From Salinithrix halophila (GTDB lineage: Bacteria > Bacillota > Bacilli > Thermoactinomycetales > DSM-45169): a stretch of 64,000 nucleotides of DNA. The stretch lies in contig NZ_JBHSAP010000018.1 of the NCBI RefSeq assembly GCF_042650125.1, positions 659,752 through 723,751 on the forward strand. Direction: 5' to 3'. Under the pieces are notes generated by a model. That model had not been told where the DNA came from and did no database searches. It saw only the letters and a list, made by a program, of their open reading frames with translations. How positions within the stretch are numbered: the stretch's first letter is position 1; each line of letters begins with the position of its first letter. This document shows positions 18,605-27,317 of this stretch, one piece after another. The position numbers were made by a program, and so were the translations under genes.

Positions 18605-20176
18605 TTATGGACGGGGTTTAGGCTTTACCGAATTGGAACTTCTCTCTCGCACGACGTTTCGCCGGCTGATTAACCGCGGACGGGTGTGAAGGGACCATAG
18701 GGGGAAACGAAACAAGGAGTCCTTCATTCCAGCTGCATTCATGGGTGCCATCGGAGACATATATGGGACCCCGAAGGAACGTAAGCTGCACAAATGGAGA
18801 ACCAGCATCATCAATCCAATGAAGATCCCAAATAAGCCAAAGGAAGCGGCCAGTCCCATAAGAGCAAACCGCAAAACCCGGAAAGGAAATCCCATGGCTA
18901 TGGAAGGATAGACGAAGCCGGCGATGGCGGTGATCGATACGATAATCACCATGGCAGGGGAAACCAGCCCCGCCTGAACGGCCGCTTCACCCAACACGAT
19001 GGCCCCGACAATAGAGATGGTGGAACCCACCGCCCTCGGCATCCGGATACCAGCTTCACGCAATACTTCAAAAGTGAATTCCATGATCAAGGCTTCGACT
19101 AAGGCGGGAAAAGGGATCGCTTCCCGCTGTGCAGCGATACTAATCAAAAGAGTGGTTTGCAGCATCTCCTGGTGAAAGGTGGTAATCGCAATATAGAGAG
19201 ATGGGGCAAGAAAAGAGATGGATACCGCGATATACCGCAGGATACGGATCAATCCAAAATCTGACCGTGTATAATAGTCTTCCGGTGACTGAAGAAATTG
19301 GGCGAACAGGGCCGGTACCATAAGAACAAAGGGCGTCCCGTTAACGAAGATCGCGATCCGCCCTTCCAGGAGCGAGGCAGCAACCACATCGGGACGCTCG
19401 GTATTGTCAATCGTGGGAAAGAAAGAGAAGTTAGCATCCTGGATCATCTCTTCGATATAGCCACTTTCCAACACCGCATCGATATCGATTCGATCCATCC
19501 GCTCATGCACTTCTTCTAGAGCATGTTCGTTGACGATCCCCTGAATATACATAATTGCTATGTCTGTTTTGGTTATCTTTCCTACCTGCCTGGTTTCCAT
19601 CCATAGGTCGGGCGTCCGGATAATCTGACGAACCAGGGCGGTATTCGTCCGCAGATTTTCATTGAAAGCTTCCTGAGGACCGCGGATGACTGTCTCAGTG
19701 GATGGCTTAGAAACCGAACGGCCTTCCGACCCTTCGACACTAAGGGCCACTCCTTCCATAAACCCTTCAATCAGGATCACCGTATTTCCGCTTACGACCG
19801 ATTGGTATACGCTTGGAAAGTCCACAACGGATTGGACCTCCCCCACAGCAAGAAGCTCGTTTTTGATCCTTTCGAGAAGATCACAGTCCATTTTCGAATG
19901 ATCAGCTCTTTGTTGCGATTGAAGAATAAAGTCCTGGAGTCTGTTTTCATCGATCAATCCTTCCAGATAGATTACAGCCAATTTCCTGGACGGCTCCCTA
20001 CCACCCAGACGAAGCTGCCTGATTTTCAGATCGCTGCTGTCTCCGAAATCGTTTTGGATCTTCTTAATATTATCGGGAAGGTCTTTTTTCAATGCGGACA
20101 TCGTATCGCTTTCTTTTTCCACCCCTTGTTGTTGCGTGGCTTTCTTGCCCCGTTTAAAAAGCCATCTCTTGAACAA
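18605..20176 (-). CDS. Spore germinant receptor A subunit (GerA/GerKA family)
   Basis: A 523-residue first subunit. A hydrophilic N-terminal domain with Ger-family blocks (VIYLEGLIDENRLQ, VIRGPQEAFNENLRTNTALVRQII) is followed by about five membrane helices around residues 290-470. It starts at TTG 20176 with GGGGGTGGGAGA upstream. It heads the A-C-D-B operon and should be made in the forespore, where the receptor assembles in the inner membrane. Confidence 0.9.
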   Translation of the reverse strand: MFKRWLFKRGKKATQQQGVEKESDTMSALKKDLPDNIKKIQNDFGDSSDLKIRQLRLGGREPSRKLAVIYLEGLIDENRLQDFILQSQQRADHSKMDCDLLERIKNELLAVGEVQSVVDFPSVYQSVVSGNTVILIEGFMEGVALSVEGSEGRSVSKPSTETVIRGPQEAFNENLRTNTALVRQIIRTPDLWMETRQVGKITKTDIAIMYIQGIVNEHALEEVHERMDRIDIDAVLESGYIEEMIQDANFSFFPTIDNTERPDVVAASLLEGRIAIFVNGTPFVLMVPALFAQFLQSPEDYYTRSDFGLIRILRYIAVSISFLAPSLYIAITTFHQEMLQTTLLISIAAQREAIPFPALVEALIMEFTFEVLREAGIRMPRAVGSTISIVGAIVLGEAAVQAGLVSPAMVIIVSITAIAGFVYPSIAMGFPFRVLRFALMGLAASFGLFGIFIGLMMLVLHLCSLRSFGVPYMSPMAPMNAAGMKDSLFRFPLWSLHTRPRLISRRNVVRERSSNSVKPKPRP

Positions 20177-20206
20177 TCTCCCACCCCCTTCACAACAAGT
20201 TTTTCA

Positions 20207-20216
20207 TATTATCACC
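20207..20216 (-). promoter_or_regulatory. Candidate forespore (sigma F/G) -10 element of ger operon
   Basis: The minus-strand GGTGATAATA fits the sigma-F -10 pattern GGNRANAMTW, 31 bp upstream of the first receptor gene. A weak GGGTA lies 15 bp further upstream as a possible -35. Forespore expression is expected for germinant receptors. Confidence 0.35.
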
Positions 20217-20280
20217 CATCCACTCCGCTTTTACCCTGATTGGTGGAAGGCGTTGGTTTAGGAACCGTTCAACTTCCGAC

Positions 20281-20308
20281 AAAAATAAAAAAAGCCGCTG
20301 AGCGGCTA
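20281..20308 (-). terminator. Terminator of the hem-spoVID-ysxE operon
   Basis: The minus-strand hairpin AGCCGCTCAGCGGCT followed by seven Ts lies about 50 bases past the ysxE stop. Confidence 0.85.
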
Positions 20309-20358
20309 ACCATGAACAATTTTTTGCAAATAGAATCAAACCATGCCTGAAAAGTCCT

Positions 20359-21468
20359 TTAATTTCTCTGCCGTCTCGCACCAGGCGGACGACGGCGAGC
20401 GGATGGATTACCTGAGCGGACTCCTGCTGTTTCCCGCCCCGGTTTCTTCTCAGTAGGCTTCCGGGAGGGTTTTTGTTTCCATTCCGACCGAATCCAATCC
20501 TGAAAAACATGGAGACGGTCCACTTCCTCTTCCAGACGGCGGATGGTAGCAGCCTCTCCGTCATGCCGGCGTTCCGTATAATAGCGGTGCAGGAGCCGTA
20601 AAGGCCGTACCGGGTAAGCCAGGTGGAGAGCGAGAAGCTTTTTCTCATTCCCAGGCAACGGCCATTCTTTTTCATACGCTTCCAGAAGAGCTGCTGGGTC
20701 GAGAATTTCATCCTCCTCCACAGGGAGAAAACGGCGCAGGAAGGCTGCGATATCACCCGCCGGACTGCCGACTGCCGCATTATCCCAGTCGATCCAGCGC
20801 CAACCTTCATCCCCGACCAGGAGATTCTGGGGATGAAGCCGCTTATGAAGGAGAGCTCGACGGGGGAGATCTCCCCCGCTAACCGTGAATCGTTCTACTC
20901 CCTGGAGGGAGAACTGGAGGGATTTCTCAAGGAAATCGCCGTGCTCCCGGAATGTCCGGTCGAAGGGAGAGGAAAATTCCCGATTCCCGACAAGCTCCCG
21001 CCACCGATCCATCTGTTTCTTCCATTCCCGCCATTGCTCCGGCAAAGAAGCAAGAGAAGCTTCAAAAAGAGGTTCTTCCTCCTCTACCAAGGGCTGGCTT
21101 AAACGGTGAAAACGGGCCAAATCCCGGATCAACTCGTCAGCCGGCACTTCGTTCCCTTTCACCGCCGCCTTCCCATACCAAGGGCTGGCATACCAGTTTC
21201 CCTGGTCCGTTTCGGCGAAAGGTTCTCCTTTCCTGGTCATTACCCAGGAAAGCAGGTGTGGGTACCCCTTTTCCCGGATCGATTCCAGTACTTGGTGGAG
21301 AATTCGCAGTTTTTCCCCAGGGACGGAGCTTTTTTTCAGTGCGAACTCCCCTTCATCAGTCTGGACCCGAAGGACACCCCTCGTATAATGGATCCGTCGG
21401 GGCGACCACCCATATCGGTCGAACACCTCAGACAGGACCGGCCCGTCGAGGGAAGGATCCAATTTCAA
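20359..21468 (-). CDS. ysxE: Spore-coat kinase-like protein YsxE (CotS family)
   Basis: A 369-residue aminoglycoside-phosphotransferase-fold protein of the CotS/YsxE family found in spore coats. The C-lobe is visible in LLHKRLHPQNLL followed by WRWIDWDNAAVGSPAGDIA. In active relatives the first block reads HGDxHxxN; here the Gly-Asp pair is Lys-Arg, so the usual catalytic Asp is missing while the Asn and the metal-binding Asp remain. The C-terminal 40 residues are very basic. The start is TTG 21468 behind GGGGGA. It directly follows spoVID, the same order as in Bacillus subtilis, and probably binds the coat rather than a small-molecule substrate. Confidence 0.8.
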   Translation of the reverse strand: MKLDPSLDGPVLSEVFDRYGWSPRRIHYTRGVLRVQTDEGEFALKKSSVPGEKLRILHQVLESIREKGYPHLLSWVMTRKGEPFAETDQGNWYASPWYGKAAVKGNEVPADELIRDLARFHRLSQPLVEEEEPLFEASLASLPEQWREWKKQMDRWRELVGNREFSSPFDRTFREHGDFLEKSLQFSLQGVERFTVSGGDLPRRALLHKRLHPQNLLVGDEGWRWIDWDNAAVGSPAGDIAAFLRRFLPVEEDEILDPAALLEAYEKEWPLPGNEKKLLALHLAYPVRPLRLLHRYYTERRHDGEAATIRRLEEEVDRLHVFQDWIRSEWKQKPSRKPTEKKPGRETAGVRSGNPSARRRPPGARRQRN

Positions 21469-21510
21469 TCGTTGATCCCCCTTTCTCCCTTTTCTATGAC
21501 AAGCCCTTTC

Positions 21511-22791
21511 CTAGGGCCTAGGCTGTGAAGGGATATAGACAATTTGTCCCTGTTCCAGTACATTGCTTTCCAGCCGGTTTAGGTGCAGGATCTTACTAGC
21601 TGGAACCTCATACCGTTCGGCAAGCGCATCGAGGGAATCCTCTTTCTGGACGATGACCATACGCAGTTTCACAAATTGATCTTTTTCTTCCTTTAGCATC
21701 CACTGCGCCCACTCCAAGCTGGTCCCTTTTTCCTCTTCTTCCGCTTCATCGGGGAAGGAATCACGATCATTGAGATCAGTTTCTTCCATATTCTCTGTCG
21801 TACTCTCCCGACGGCTTTCACCGGAATCCGATAGACGTTCTAGGCCAAACTTCGCTTGTTCATTATTCTCTAAATCTTGAAAATCGAATTCGCCGATATG
21901 AGGGTCTCGGAGGTAACGATCAGAACCGTCCCAGTCCCCCCGGTCCCGGATAAGAAATTCCGGACGGGTATTCATTTCTGTTCTTTCTTCGTCGGCAGCG
22001 GGAAGGCTCTCCTCTGCGGATTCCTCTTCCTGAGTTTCCCCCTCGTCTTCAAAATGGGAGGATACTTCAGTGGGGCGGTCCAATTCTTCAGGAAACTCTT
22101 CGGCTAAAGAGTCAGCCTCCTCCGATTTCGAGTCTTCCTCCCCATCATAACGGGCAACATGGACAAATTCGTACTCCTCGGATTGAGGCTCCGACACCAG
22201 ATTCTCTGAGTCCGGTAGCTCTTCATGTAAGGATGACTGCTGTTCTTCCGCTTCCTCCTGCTCCTCTCCTTCCATTCGACCCGGCCCGGGAACGGTAAAA
22301 GTGGCCGTCTTGCTTGTGTCCACTACCTCATAGTCCGGTTGCTGCTCCTCCTTCTTCATCTCGGTCAGAAGCCCGTCTATGGTAAGGACTGCTTCAATCT
22401 GAAGCTCAAAGGGAGAAAGCACCTTGTAGTCAAAGGACTCGATCTCGGAAGCAATCTGTTCGATATCTGCCCGTTCCGCAGGTAGGGTAATCTCTACCGG
22501 GATCACATAAGCGATTTCCTCTTTTTTCTGCTCCGATATAGCCCCTTCCCCTTTTTCCGTCCCCTCTCCAGCCGTTCCATCCTCGCCCGGCTGCAGATGG
22601 AAGCCTTCATCCGGTACATAGGTTCCATTTAGACGAAGGTATCCCTCAATCTTTAGATGGGTGTTCTGATCTTCGATTTCAACATCCGGATACAAGTCCA
22701 ATTCCAGCAGGGTCCCGATCCCCGGCTGCTGGGGATGGAGACGGACCTTTTCCAGTATGTCAAACCGGAGTTGGTTATAATTCTCCGTCAA
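21511..22791 (-). CDS. spoVID: Stage VI sporulation protein D (SpoVID), coat encasement protein
   Basis: A morphogenetic protein that helps coat layers surround the forespore. The N-terminal β-rich domain begins ENYNQLRFDILEKVRL, a very acidic low-complexity region covers about residues 190-375, and a C-terminal LysM domain (VQKEDSLDALAERYEVP...LEQGQIVYIPS) ends the protein. The ribosome site GAGGGGGG favours TTG 22791 (or the adjacent TTG 22794) over the upstream codons, giving about 426 residues. It stands between hemL and ysxE, as in Bacillus subtilis. Confidence 0.85.
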   Translation of the reverse strand: MTENYNQLRFDILEKVRLHPQQPGIGTLLELDLYPDVEIEDQNTHLKIEGYLRLNGTYVPDEGFHLQPGEDGTAGEGTEKGEGAISEQKKEEIAYVIPVEITLPAERADIEQIASEIESFDYKVLSPFELQIEAVLTIDGLLTEMKKEEQQPDYEVVDTSKTATFTVPGPGRMEGEEQEEAEEQQSSLHEELPDSENLVSEPQSEEYEFVHVARYDGEEDSKSEEADSLAEEFPEELDRPTEVSSHFEDEGETQEEESAEESLPAADEERTEMNTRPEFLIRDRGDWDGSDRYLRDPHIGEFDFQDLENNEQAKFGLERLSDSGESRRESTTENMEETDLNDRDSFPDEAEEEEKGTSLEWAQWMLKEEKDQFVKLRMVIVQKEDSLDALAERYEVPASKILHLNRLESNVLEQGQIVYIPSQPRP

Positions 22792-23041
22792 CAAAAATCC
22801 CCCCTCAGGACAATGGTTACCGAAGAAACCCGAGACTTGCCGCCTCTTTAGCATATAAGCAGCCAACGGAGAGTCCCCGTTTCACCCCTCCCCCTATATC
22901 TCAGGGCCACAAAATCCCCTGGATGCAGGAGTATGGATGGAAGTCATAGGTTTACGACTGTACTGTAACCTTATGCGAGAGCCTGGGCGGATATACCCTA
23001 GTCCGCCAAGGGGCTCCACCTCGTTCTTTTATAATTCTCCT
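22792..23041. other. Intergenic region upstream of spoVID
   Basis: A 250-bp gap between the hemL terminator and spoVID. It probably holds the mother-cell promoter of spoVID-ysxE, but I see no confident sigma-E element, and no coding frame with a ribosome site. Confidence 0.4.
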
Positions 23042-23077
23042 AAAAAACAAACCTGCCGACCCTTGAGGTCGGCAGGT
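23042..23077 (-). terminator. Terminator after hemL
   Basis: The minus-strand 11-bp stem CCTGCCGACCT/GGTCGGCAGG is followed by TTTGTTTTTT. It ends the haem operon ahead of spoVID. Confidence 0.88.
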
Positions 23078-23098
23078 CAACAATCAATACGTGAGGGA

Positions 23099-24388
23099 TC
23101 AAAGCGCTCCCAGGGCATCCCGGTTGGCTTCAATCGTTTGTTCAATGTCCTCTTCCGAATGGGCGGTAGACACAAACATCCCCTCAAACTGGGAGGGGGG
23201 AACGGCGACGCCTCGCTCCATCATCTCCTTAAAATAGCGGGCAAACCTCCCGGTGTCTGCTCTTTTGGCCTGCTCGTAGCTGGTTACCTTCTCCTCGGTG
23301 AAGAAGAAGCAAACCATCGAGCCAACCCGATTGATCCAATAGGGGATCCCCACTTCCTCTGCATTGCGAGCGATTCCCTTCGCTAGGCGGGCTGCCCGTT
23401 TCTCTAGAAGTTCATAGGTCCCATCCTTGCCCAATTCGGTCAAGGTGGCAAGCCCCGCCGCCATCGCCAAGGGGTTACCCGACAGCGTACCGGCTTGGTA
23501 AACAGGGCCGGAAGGAGCCACCATATCCATAATGTCCCTTCGCCCGCCGTAGGCACCCACCGGCAGACCGCCACCGATCACTTTGCCCATGGTGGTAAGA
23601 TCCGGAGTTACCCCATACTTTCCCTGGGCACAGTGATAATCCACCCGGAAACCGGTCATCACTTCATCAAAGATAAGCAGGGAACCATAGTGATGAGTCA
23701 AACGCCGCAGTCCTTCCAGGAATCCCGGTTCCGGCGGTACGACTCCCATGTTGCCCGCCACCGGCTCGACAATGACAGCGGCAATGTCGTGACCGAACTT
23801 CTGAAAGGCCACCCGGAGACTGTCGACATCATTATAGGGGACGGTTAACGTGTGCTGACCCGTATTGTCCGGGACGCCAGGGCTGTCGGGCAGCCCCAGG
23901 GTGGCCACACCGGAGCCGGCCTTGATCAACAAACTGTCGGAATGGCCATGGTAGCAACCCTCAAACTTGAGGATCTTGTTCCGTTTGGTGAAAGCCCGTG
24001 CCAGGCGAAGGGCGCTCATGGTCGCCTCCGTTCCAGAGTTGACCATCCGGACCACCTCAACGGAAGGCACGATCTCTGTTACCAGCCGGGCCAGATCCGT
24101 TTCCGCTGTGGTGGGCAATCCAAAACTAGTACCCTTCTCCAAGGCGGTACGGACCGCCGAGGTGACCTCCGGATGAGCATGACCCAGGATAAGAGGACCC
24201 CAGGAACAGATATAATCGATGTATTCATTGTCGTCTACGTCATAAATCCGGGAGCCTTTCCCACGCGCCACCGAGACCGGGGACATATCCACACTCTTGA
24301 AGGCACGCACCGGACTGTTTACGCCGCCGGGGATATATTTCAACGCTTCTTCAAACTGGGCAGCCGACTGCTCATAGCTTCGCACCAC
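23099..24388 (-). CDS. hemL: Glutamate-1-semialdehyde 2,1-aminomutase HemL
   Basis: PLP enzyme converting glutamate-1-semialdehyde to 5-aminolevulinate, the second step of the C5 haem pathway begun by HemA. It is a fold-type I aminotransferase with PGGVNSPVRAF at the N-terminus, the EGCYHGHSD motif, FDEVMTGFRV, and the Schiff-base Lys in TMGKVIGGGLPVGAYGG. I chose GTG 24388, eight bases behind GGAG; the GTG at 24397 lies inside that site. The 429 residues match the usual length. It is the last gene of the hem operon. Confidence 0.94.
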   Translation of the reverse strand: MVRSYEQSAAQFEEALKYIPGGVNSPVRAFKSVDMSPVSVARGKGSRIYDVDDNEYIDYICSWGPLILGHAHPEVTSAVRTALEKGTSFGLPTTAETDLARLVTEIVPSVEVVRMVNSGTEATMSALRLARAFTKRNKILKFEGCYHGHSDSLLIKAGSGVATLGLPDSPGVPDNTGQHTLTVPYNDVDSLRVAFQKFGHDIAAVIVEPVAGNMGVVPPEPGFLEGLRRLTHHYGSLLIFDEVMTGFRVDYHCAQGKYGVTPDLTTMGKVIGGGLPVGAYGGRRDIMDMVAPSGPVYQAGTLSGNPLAMAAGLATLTELGKDGTYELLEKRAARLAKGIARNAEEVGIPYWINRVGSMVCFFFTEEKVTSYEQAKRADTGRFARYFKEMMERGVAVPPSQFEGMFVSTAHSEEDIEQTIEANRDALGAL

Positions 24389-24417
24389 ATGGATCACTCC
24401 TTCGCTCTGTTTCCCTA

Positions 24418-24750
24418 TTACAGGGCTTGGAAGCCCTCCAACGTTCCCGCTCCTTCAAGCCAGGCTCGGGACCGTGGACCGATGGCAACCTTGGTAAGAA
24501 CCGCTTCCCCGCGAAGAGGTTTACCCCCCTCGGTCTCCATCACCAGGGTTAACTGTTTACGCCCATAATAAAAGCAGTCATCCAACCTTTCCGTACTATC
24601 CGCGTCCATTCCATCCAGCTGGACAGACCAGCTCTTCAGGTTCCACGGACCAGGAGTGTCCAGTAGGATGCGGGCATCATCATACCGGATATCAAAGGCT
24701 CTCTTCTGGGCTTCCGCCCGGACCATCCGAAGCGTATACTCTTCGGGCAC
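24418..24750 (-). CDS. Unknown 110-aa protein inside the hem operon
   Basis: It starts at GTG 24750 with a strong AAGGAGG seven bases upstream, which supports a real gene. The 110-residue product is soluble, mixed charged and β-prone, with no signal peptide, membrane helix or metal motif; WSVQLDGMD and DDCFYYGRKQLTL are its most distinctive stretches. I do not recognise a family. It sits between hemB and hemL on the same strand, separated from hemB by a weak hairpin, where Bacillus subtilis has nothing. A small role in haem synthesis or its control is possible but unproven. Confidence 0.6.
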   Translation of the reverse strand: MPEEYTLRMVRAEAQKRAFDIRYDDARILLDTPGPWNLKSWSVQLDGMDADSTERLDDCFYYGRKQLTLVMETEGGKPLRGEAVLTKVAIGPRSRAWLEGAGTLEGFQAL

Positions 24751-24810
24751 GTTTGTTCCTCCTTCTTCAACGCCGGAGTTGTCGTTTTGGTTTCAAATCG
24801 GAATAGAAGG

Positions 24811-24834
24811 AAGGACACCTCCTGCGGTGCCCTT
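24811..24834 (-). terminator. Weak hairpin between hemB and the 110-aa gene
   Basis: The minus strand has AAGGGCACC-GCAGGA-GGTGTCCTT, a 9-bp stem, followed by CCTTCTATT rather than a clean T run. It may be an attenuating or RNA-processing hairpin inside the operon. Confidence 0.4.
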
Positions 24835-24856
24835 CGCCGGCTTTAAACCCCGATCT

Positions 24857-25834
24857 TTACGTCATCTCCTGTAGCCAGCGAGCCGCTTCTTTGGCATGAT
24901 AGGTCAGAATCAGCTCGGCCCCCGCCCGTTTCATTCCCAGGAGAAGTTCCAGGACCACGTCCCGTTCATTAATCCAGCCCTTCTCGGCAGCCGCTTTCAC
25001 CATGGAGTATTCTCCGCTTACATTATAAACGGTAACAGGCAGGTGGAATCGGTCACGGAGTTGACGGATGATATCCATATAAGCCAACCCCGGTTTCACC
25101 ATCAACATGTCCGCTCCTTCTTCCACGTCGGTGGCTGCTTCCCTGAGAGCCTCCCGGGAATTGGCGGGGTCCATCTGGTATGTGCGCCGGTCACCAAATT
25201 GCGGGGAGGAGTGTGCTGCATCCCGAAAAGGACCGTAAAATGCTGAAGCATATTTCACGGCATAGGAGAGGATGGGGATCTCCTTAAAACCCGCCTCATC
25301 CAGCCCGCGACGGATGGCAGCGACAAAACCGTCCATCATGTTGGAAGGGGCAATCATGTCAGCCCCGGCCCTCGCCTGGGAAACAGCCGTTTTCACCAGG
25401 AGGTCCAGCGACTCGTCATTTTGCACTTTCCCTTCTTCCACCACACCGCAATGGCCATGATCGGTGTATTGGCAAAGGCAGGTATCAGCCATTACATAGA
25501 GGTGAGGTTGCCGTTCTTTCACCCTACGGATCGCCTGCTGAACAATCCCATTTTCCGCTTGGGCTTCACTCCCACAGGCATCTTTGTGTTCGGGCACTCC
25601 AAACAGAATGACCGAGGGAATGCCCAATTCCGCCACTTCATCCAGCTCTTCCCCGAGCCGGTCCAGCGAATAGTGAAAGACTCCCGGCATCGAGGGAATC
25701 TCTTTCTTAATCCCGCTCCCTTCCACAACAAACAGCGGATAGATAAAGTCTGCGGGTGATAGGTGATTTTCCCGTGTCATGCGGCGAATGGCTTCATTCT
25801 GACGCAGACGGCGGTGACGGGCAAAAGCTTTCAT
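24857..25834 (-). CDS. hemB: Porphobilinogen synthase (5-aminolevulinate dehydratase) HemB
   Basis: Condenses two 5-aminolevulinates to porphobilinogen. It has 325 residues, the usual size. It carries the zinc-type cysteine cluster (DTCLCQYTDHGHCG), the first active-site Lys in SYAVKYASAFYGPFRDAAHS and the second in MVKPGLAYMD. The start is ATG 25834. It lies 55 bp after hemD in the hem operon. Confidence 0.95.
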   Translation of the reverse strand: MKAFARHRRLRQNEAIRRMTRENHLSPADFIYPLFVVEGSGIKKEIPSMPGVFHYSLDRLGEELDEVAELGIPSVILFGVPEHKDACGSEAQAENGIVQQAIRRVKERQPHLYVMADTCLCQYTDHGHCGVVEEGKVQNDESLDLLVKTAVSQARAGADMIAPSNMMDGFVAAIRRGLDEAGFKEIPILSYAVKYASAFYGPFRDAAHSSPQFGDRRTYQMDPANSREALREAATDVEEGADMLMVKPGLAYMDIIRQLRDRFHLPVTVYNVSGEYSMVKAAAEKGWINERDVVLELLLGMKRAGAELILTYHAKEAARWLQEMT

Positions 25835-25889
25835 GGTCCATCCTCCTTCTTAACATTCCGTAGAAAGCATACCGACATTTTCGGATGGC

Positions 25890-27317
25890 TCAATGTATAT
25901 TCGACAAGCGGCTGACAACTTCCGCCAAGCCTTCGATGGTATAGGGCTCGGCGGTCCCATCGACACTCAGCCCCTGCTTCTCTGCAGTATCAGCCGTAAC
26001 AGGACCGATACAGGCAATTTTCGCCCGGGAAACTATAGATTTCCACTCAGGCTCCATGAACTTCATGGCTTGAACGAAATTCCTTACTGTTGACGGGCTG
26101 GTAAAGGTGAGGATGTCTAGCTGCCCCTCTCGCAACAGACGGGCCGCCTCATGGGCTCCTCGCGTGTCGGGTAGCGTATGATAAGCAGGAGCATCAGTCA
26201 CTCGGCAACCGAGAGCAACCAGTTCCTCGACCAACCGTTTACGGGCGATGTTCGCTCGCGGGAGGAGAATTTCCTCCCCTGCCTTCACCAGAGAGGCGAG
26301 TCCAGCAGCCAATCCTTCTCCCCGGTGTTCCTTCGGAATGAGATCGACCATGATGCCTTTTTCCTCCAGAGATTGCGCTGTCTTTGGCCCGACGGCGGCG
26401 ATCTTTGCCCGGTGAATCTTTCGAATATCCCGTTTCAAGCCGCGCAGGCGTTGGAAAAAGAAATCCACTCCGTTCGCACTGGTGAAAACCACCCAAGAAA
26501 AGTCACTCAATCGGCGGAGGGCGTCATCCAGTAGCCCTCCTTCCGGCGGAGGTGTCAGCCGAATCATCGGTAACTCCACCGCTTCACCACCCTGGTCGCG
26601 AATCAATTTGGAAAGGAGGCTCCCTTGGCCTTTGGCCCGGGTAACCAACACCCGTTTCCCTGAGAGCGGGCGTTTTTCAAACCAGGAAAGTCCGAAAGAG
26701 TCAGCCATTCCCTCCCCTACGATCAACAAGGAGCCAGGTGGCGGGCTCTCCCTCTCTCCTGTCCACCATCCAAGGTTATACCTCTCTACTCGCGGCTCTC
26801 TCCTTGCCCCCCAAGCTACCAAGGCGGCAGGAGCGGAGGACGGCCAACCGGCATCGATCAACCGCCCAGCTGCCTCTGCTGGAGAAATCCCTTTCAGGGA
26901 GAGGATTTGGACCTCTCCCTCTCCCCCCCGTAGAATCCACTCTCCTGTAGGAAGGGGAATACTGGCGAAGACGGAGGCGGCGATCTCTGGGGATACCCCG
27001 GGTATTACCTCAAAGGGGACTCCCGCTTCAGCGAGAGCTGCCGCTTCCTTTCGCAGGTTGTTGGAGAAAGAAGCAGCTCCCTGTATCAAGCGAACCGTCT
27101 CCCTCCCTTTCTTTGCCAGGGAGAGGAGCAGCTCGGCGGTATCGCCAGTAGTCAGGAACCGTTCTGCCCCATCAGGGGCCTCTATCAACAAGGTTGCAGG
27201 GATTTCCTCGTCATAAACGAGCACCTCGGCTCGTTCCAGGATTTCCCTCCCCCGAACCGTCAATAGTCCCTGGGGACTAGGGCCTGCCCCCACAAAAACA
27301 ATGCGCCCGGGCTTCAT
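25890..27317 (-). CDS. hemD: Uroporphyrinogen-III synthase with N-terminal degenerate CobA-like domain
   Basis: A 475-residue two-domain protein. Residues about 215-475 are HemD, which closes hydroxymethylbilane to uroporphyrinogen III (GKRVLVTRAKGQ, VVFTSANGVDFFF, TFTSPSTVRNFVQ). Residues 1-205 resemble uroporphyrinogen-III methyltransferase: IVFVGAGPSPQGLLTVRG at the start and EAGVPFEVIPGVSPEIAAS near 97-115. The motif that should read GGDPFVFGRGGEE is replaced by RLIQGAASFSNN (77-88), and GPGDP has become GPSPQ, so methyl transfer looks lost. ATG 27317 overlaps the hemC stop by ATGA; the frame further upstream is antisense to no known domain. Confidence 0.85.
   Translation of the reverse strand: MKPGRIVFVGAGPSPQGLLTVRGREILERAEVLVYDEEIPATLLIEAPDGAERFLTTGDTAELLLSLAKKGRETVRLIQGAASFSNNLRKEAAALAEAGVPFEVIPGVSPEIAASVFASIPLPTGEWILRGGEGEVQILSLKGISPAEAAGRLIDAGWPSSAPAALVAWGARREPRVERYNLGWWTGERESPPPGSLLIVGEGMADSFGLSWFEKRPLSGKRVLVTRAKGQGSLLSKLIRDQGGEAVELPMIRLTPPPEGGLLDDALRRLSDFSWVVFTSANGVDFFFQRLRGLKRDIRKIHRAKIAAVGPKTAQSLEEKGIMVDLIPKEHRGEGLAAGLASLVKAGEEILLPRANIARKRLVEELVALGCRVTDAPAYHTLPDTRGAHEAARLLREGQLDILTFTSPSTVRNFVQAMKFMEPEWKSIVSRAKIACIGPVTADTAEKQGLSVDGTAEPYTIEGLAEVVSRLSNIH

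Noticed and set aside
20190..20810. 206-codon minus-strand frame
   Set aside because: Overlaps ysxE in another frame and runs through its terminator.
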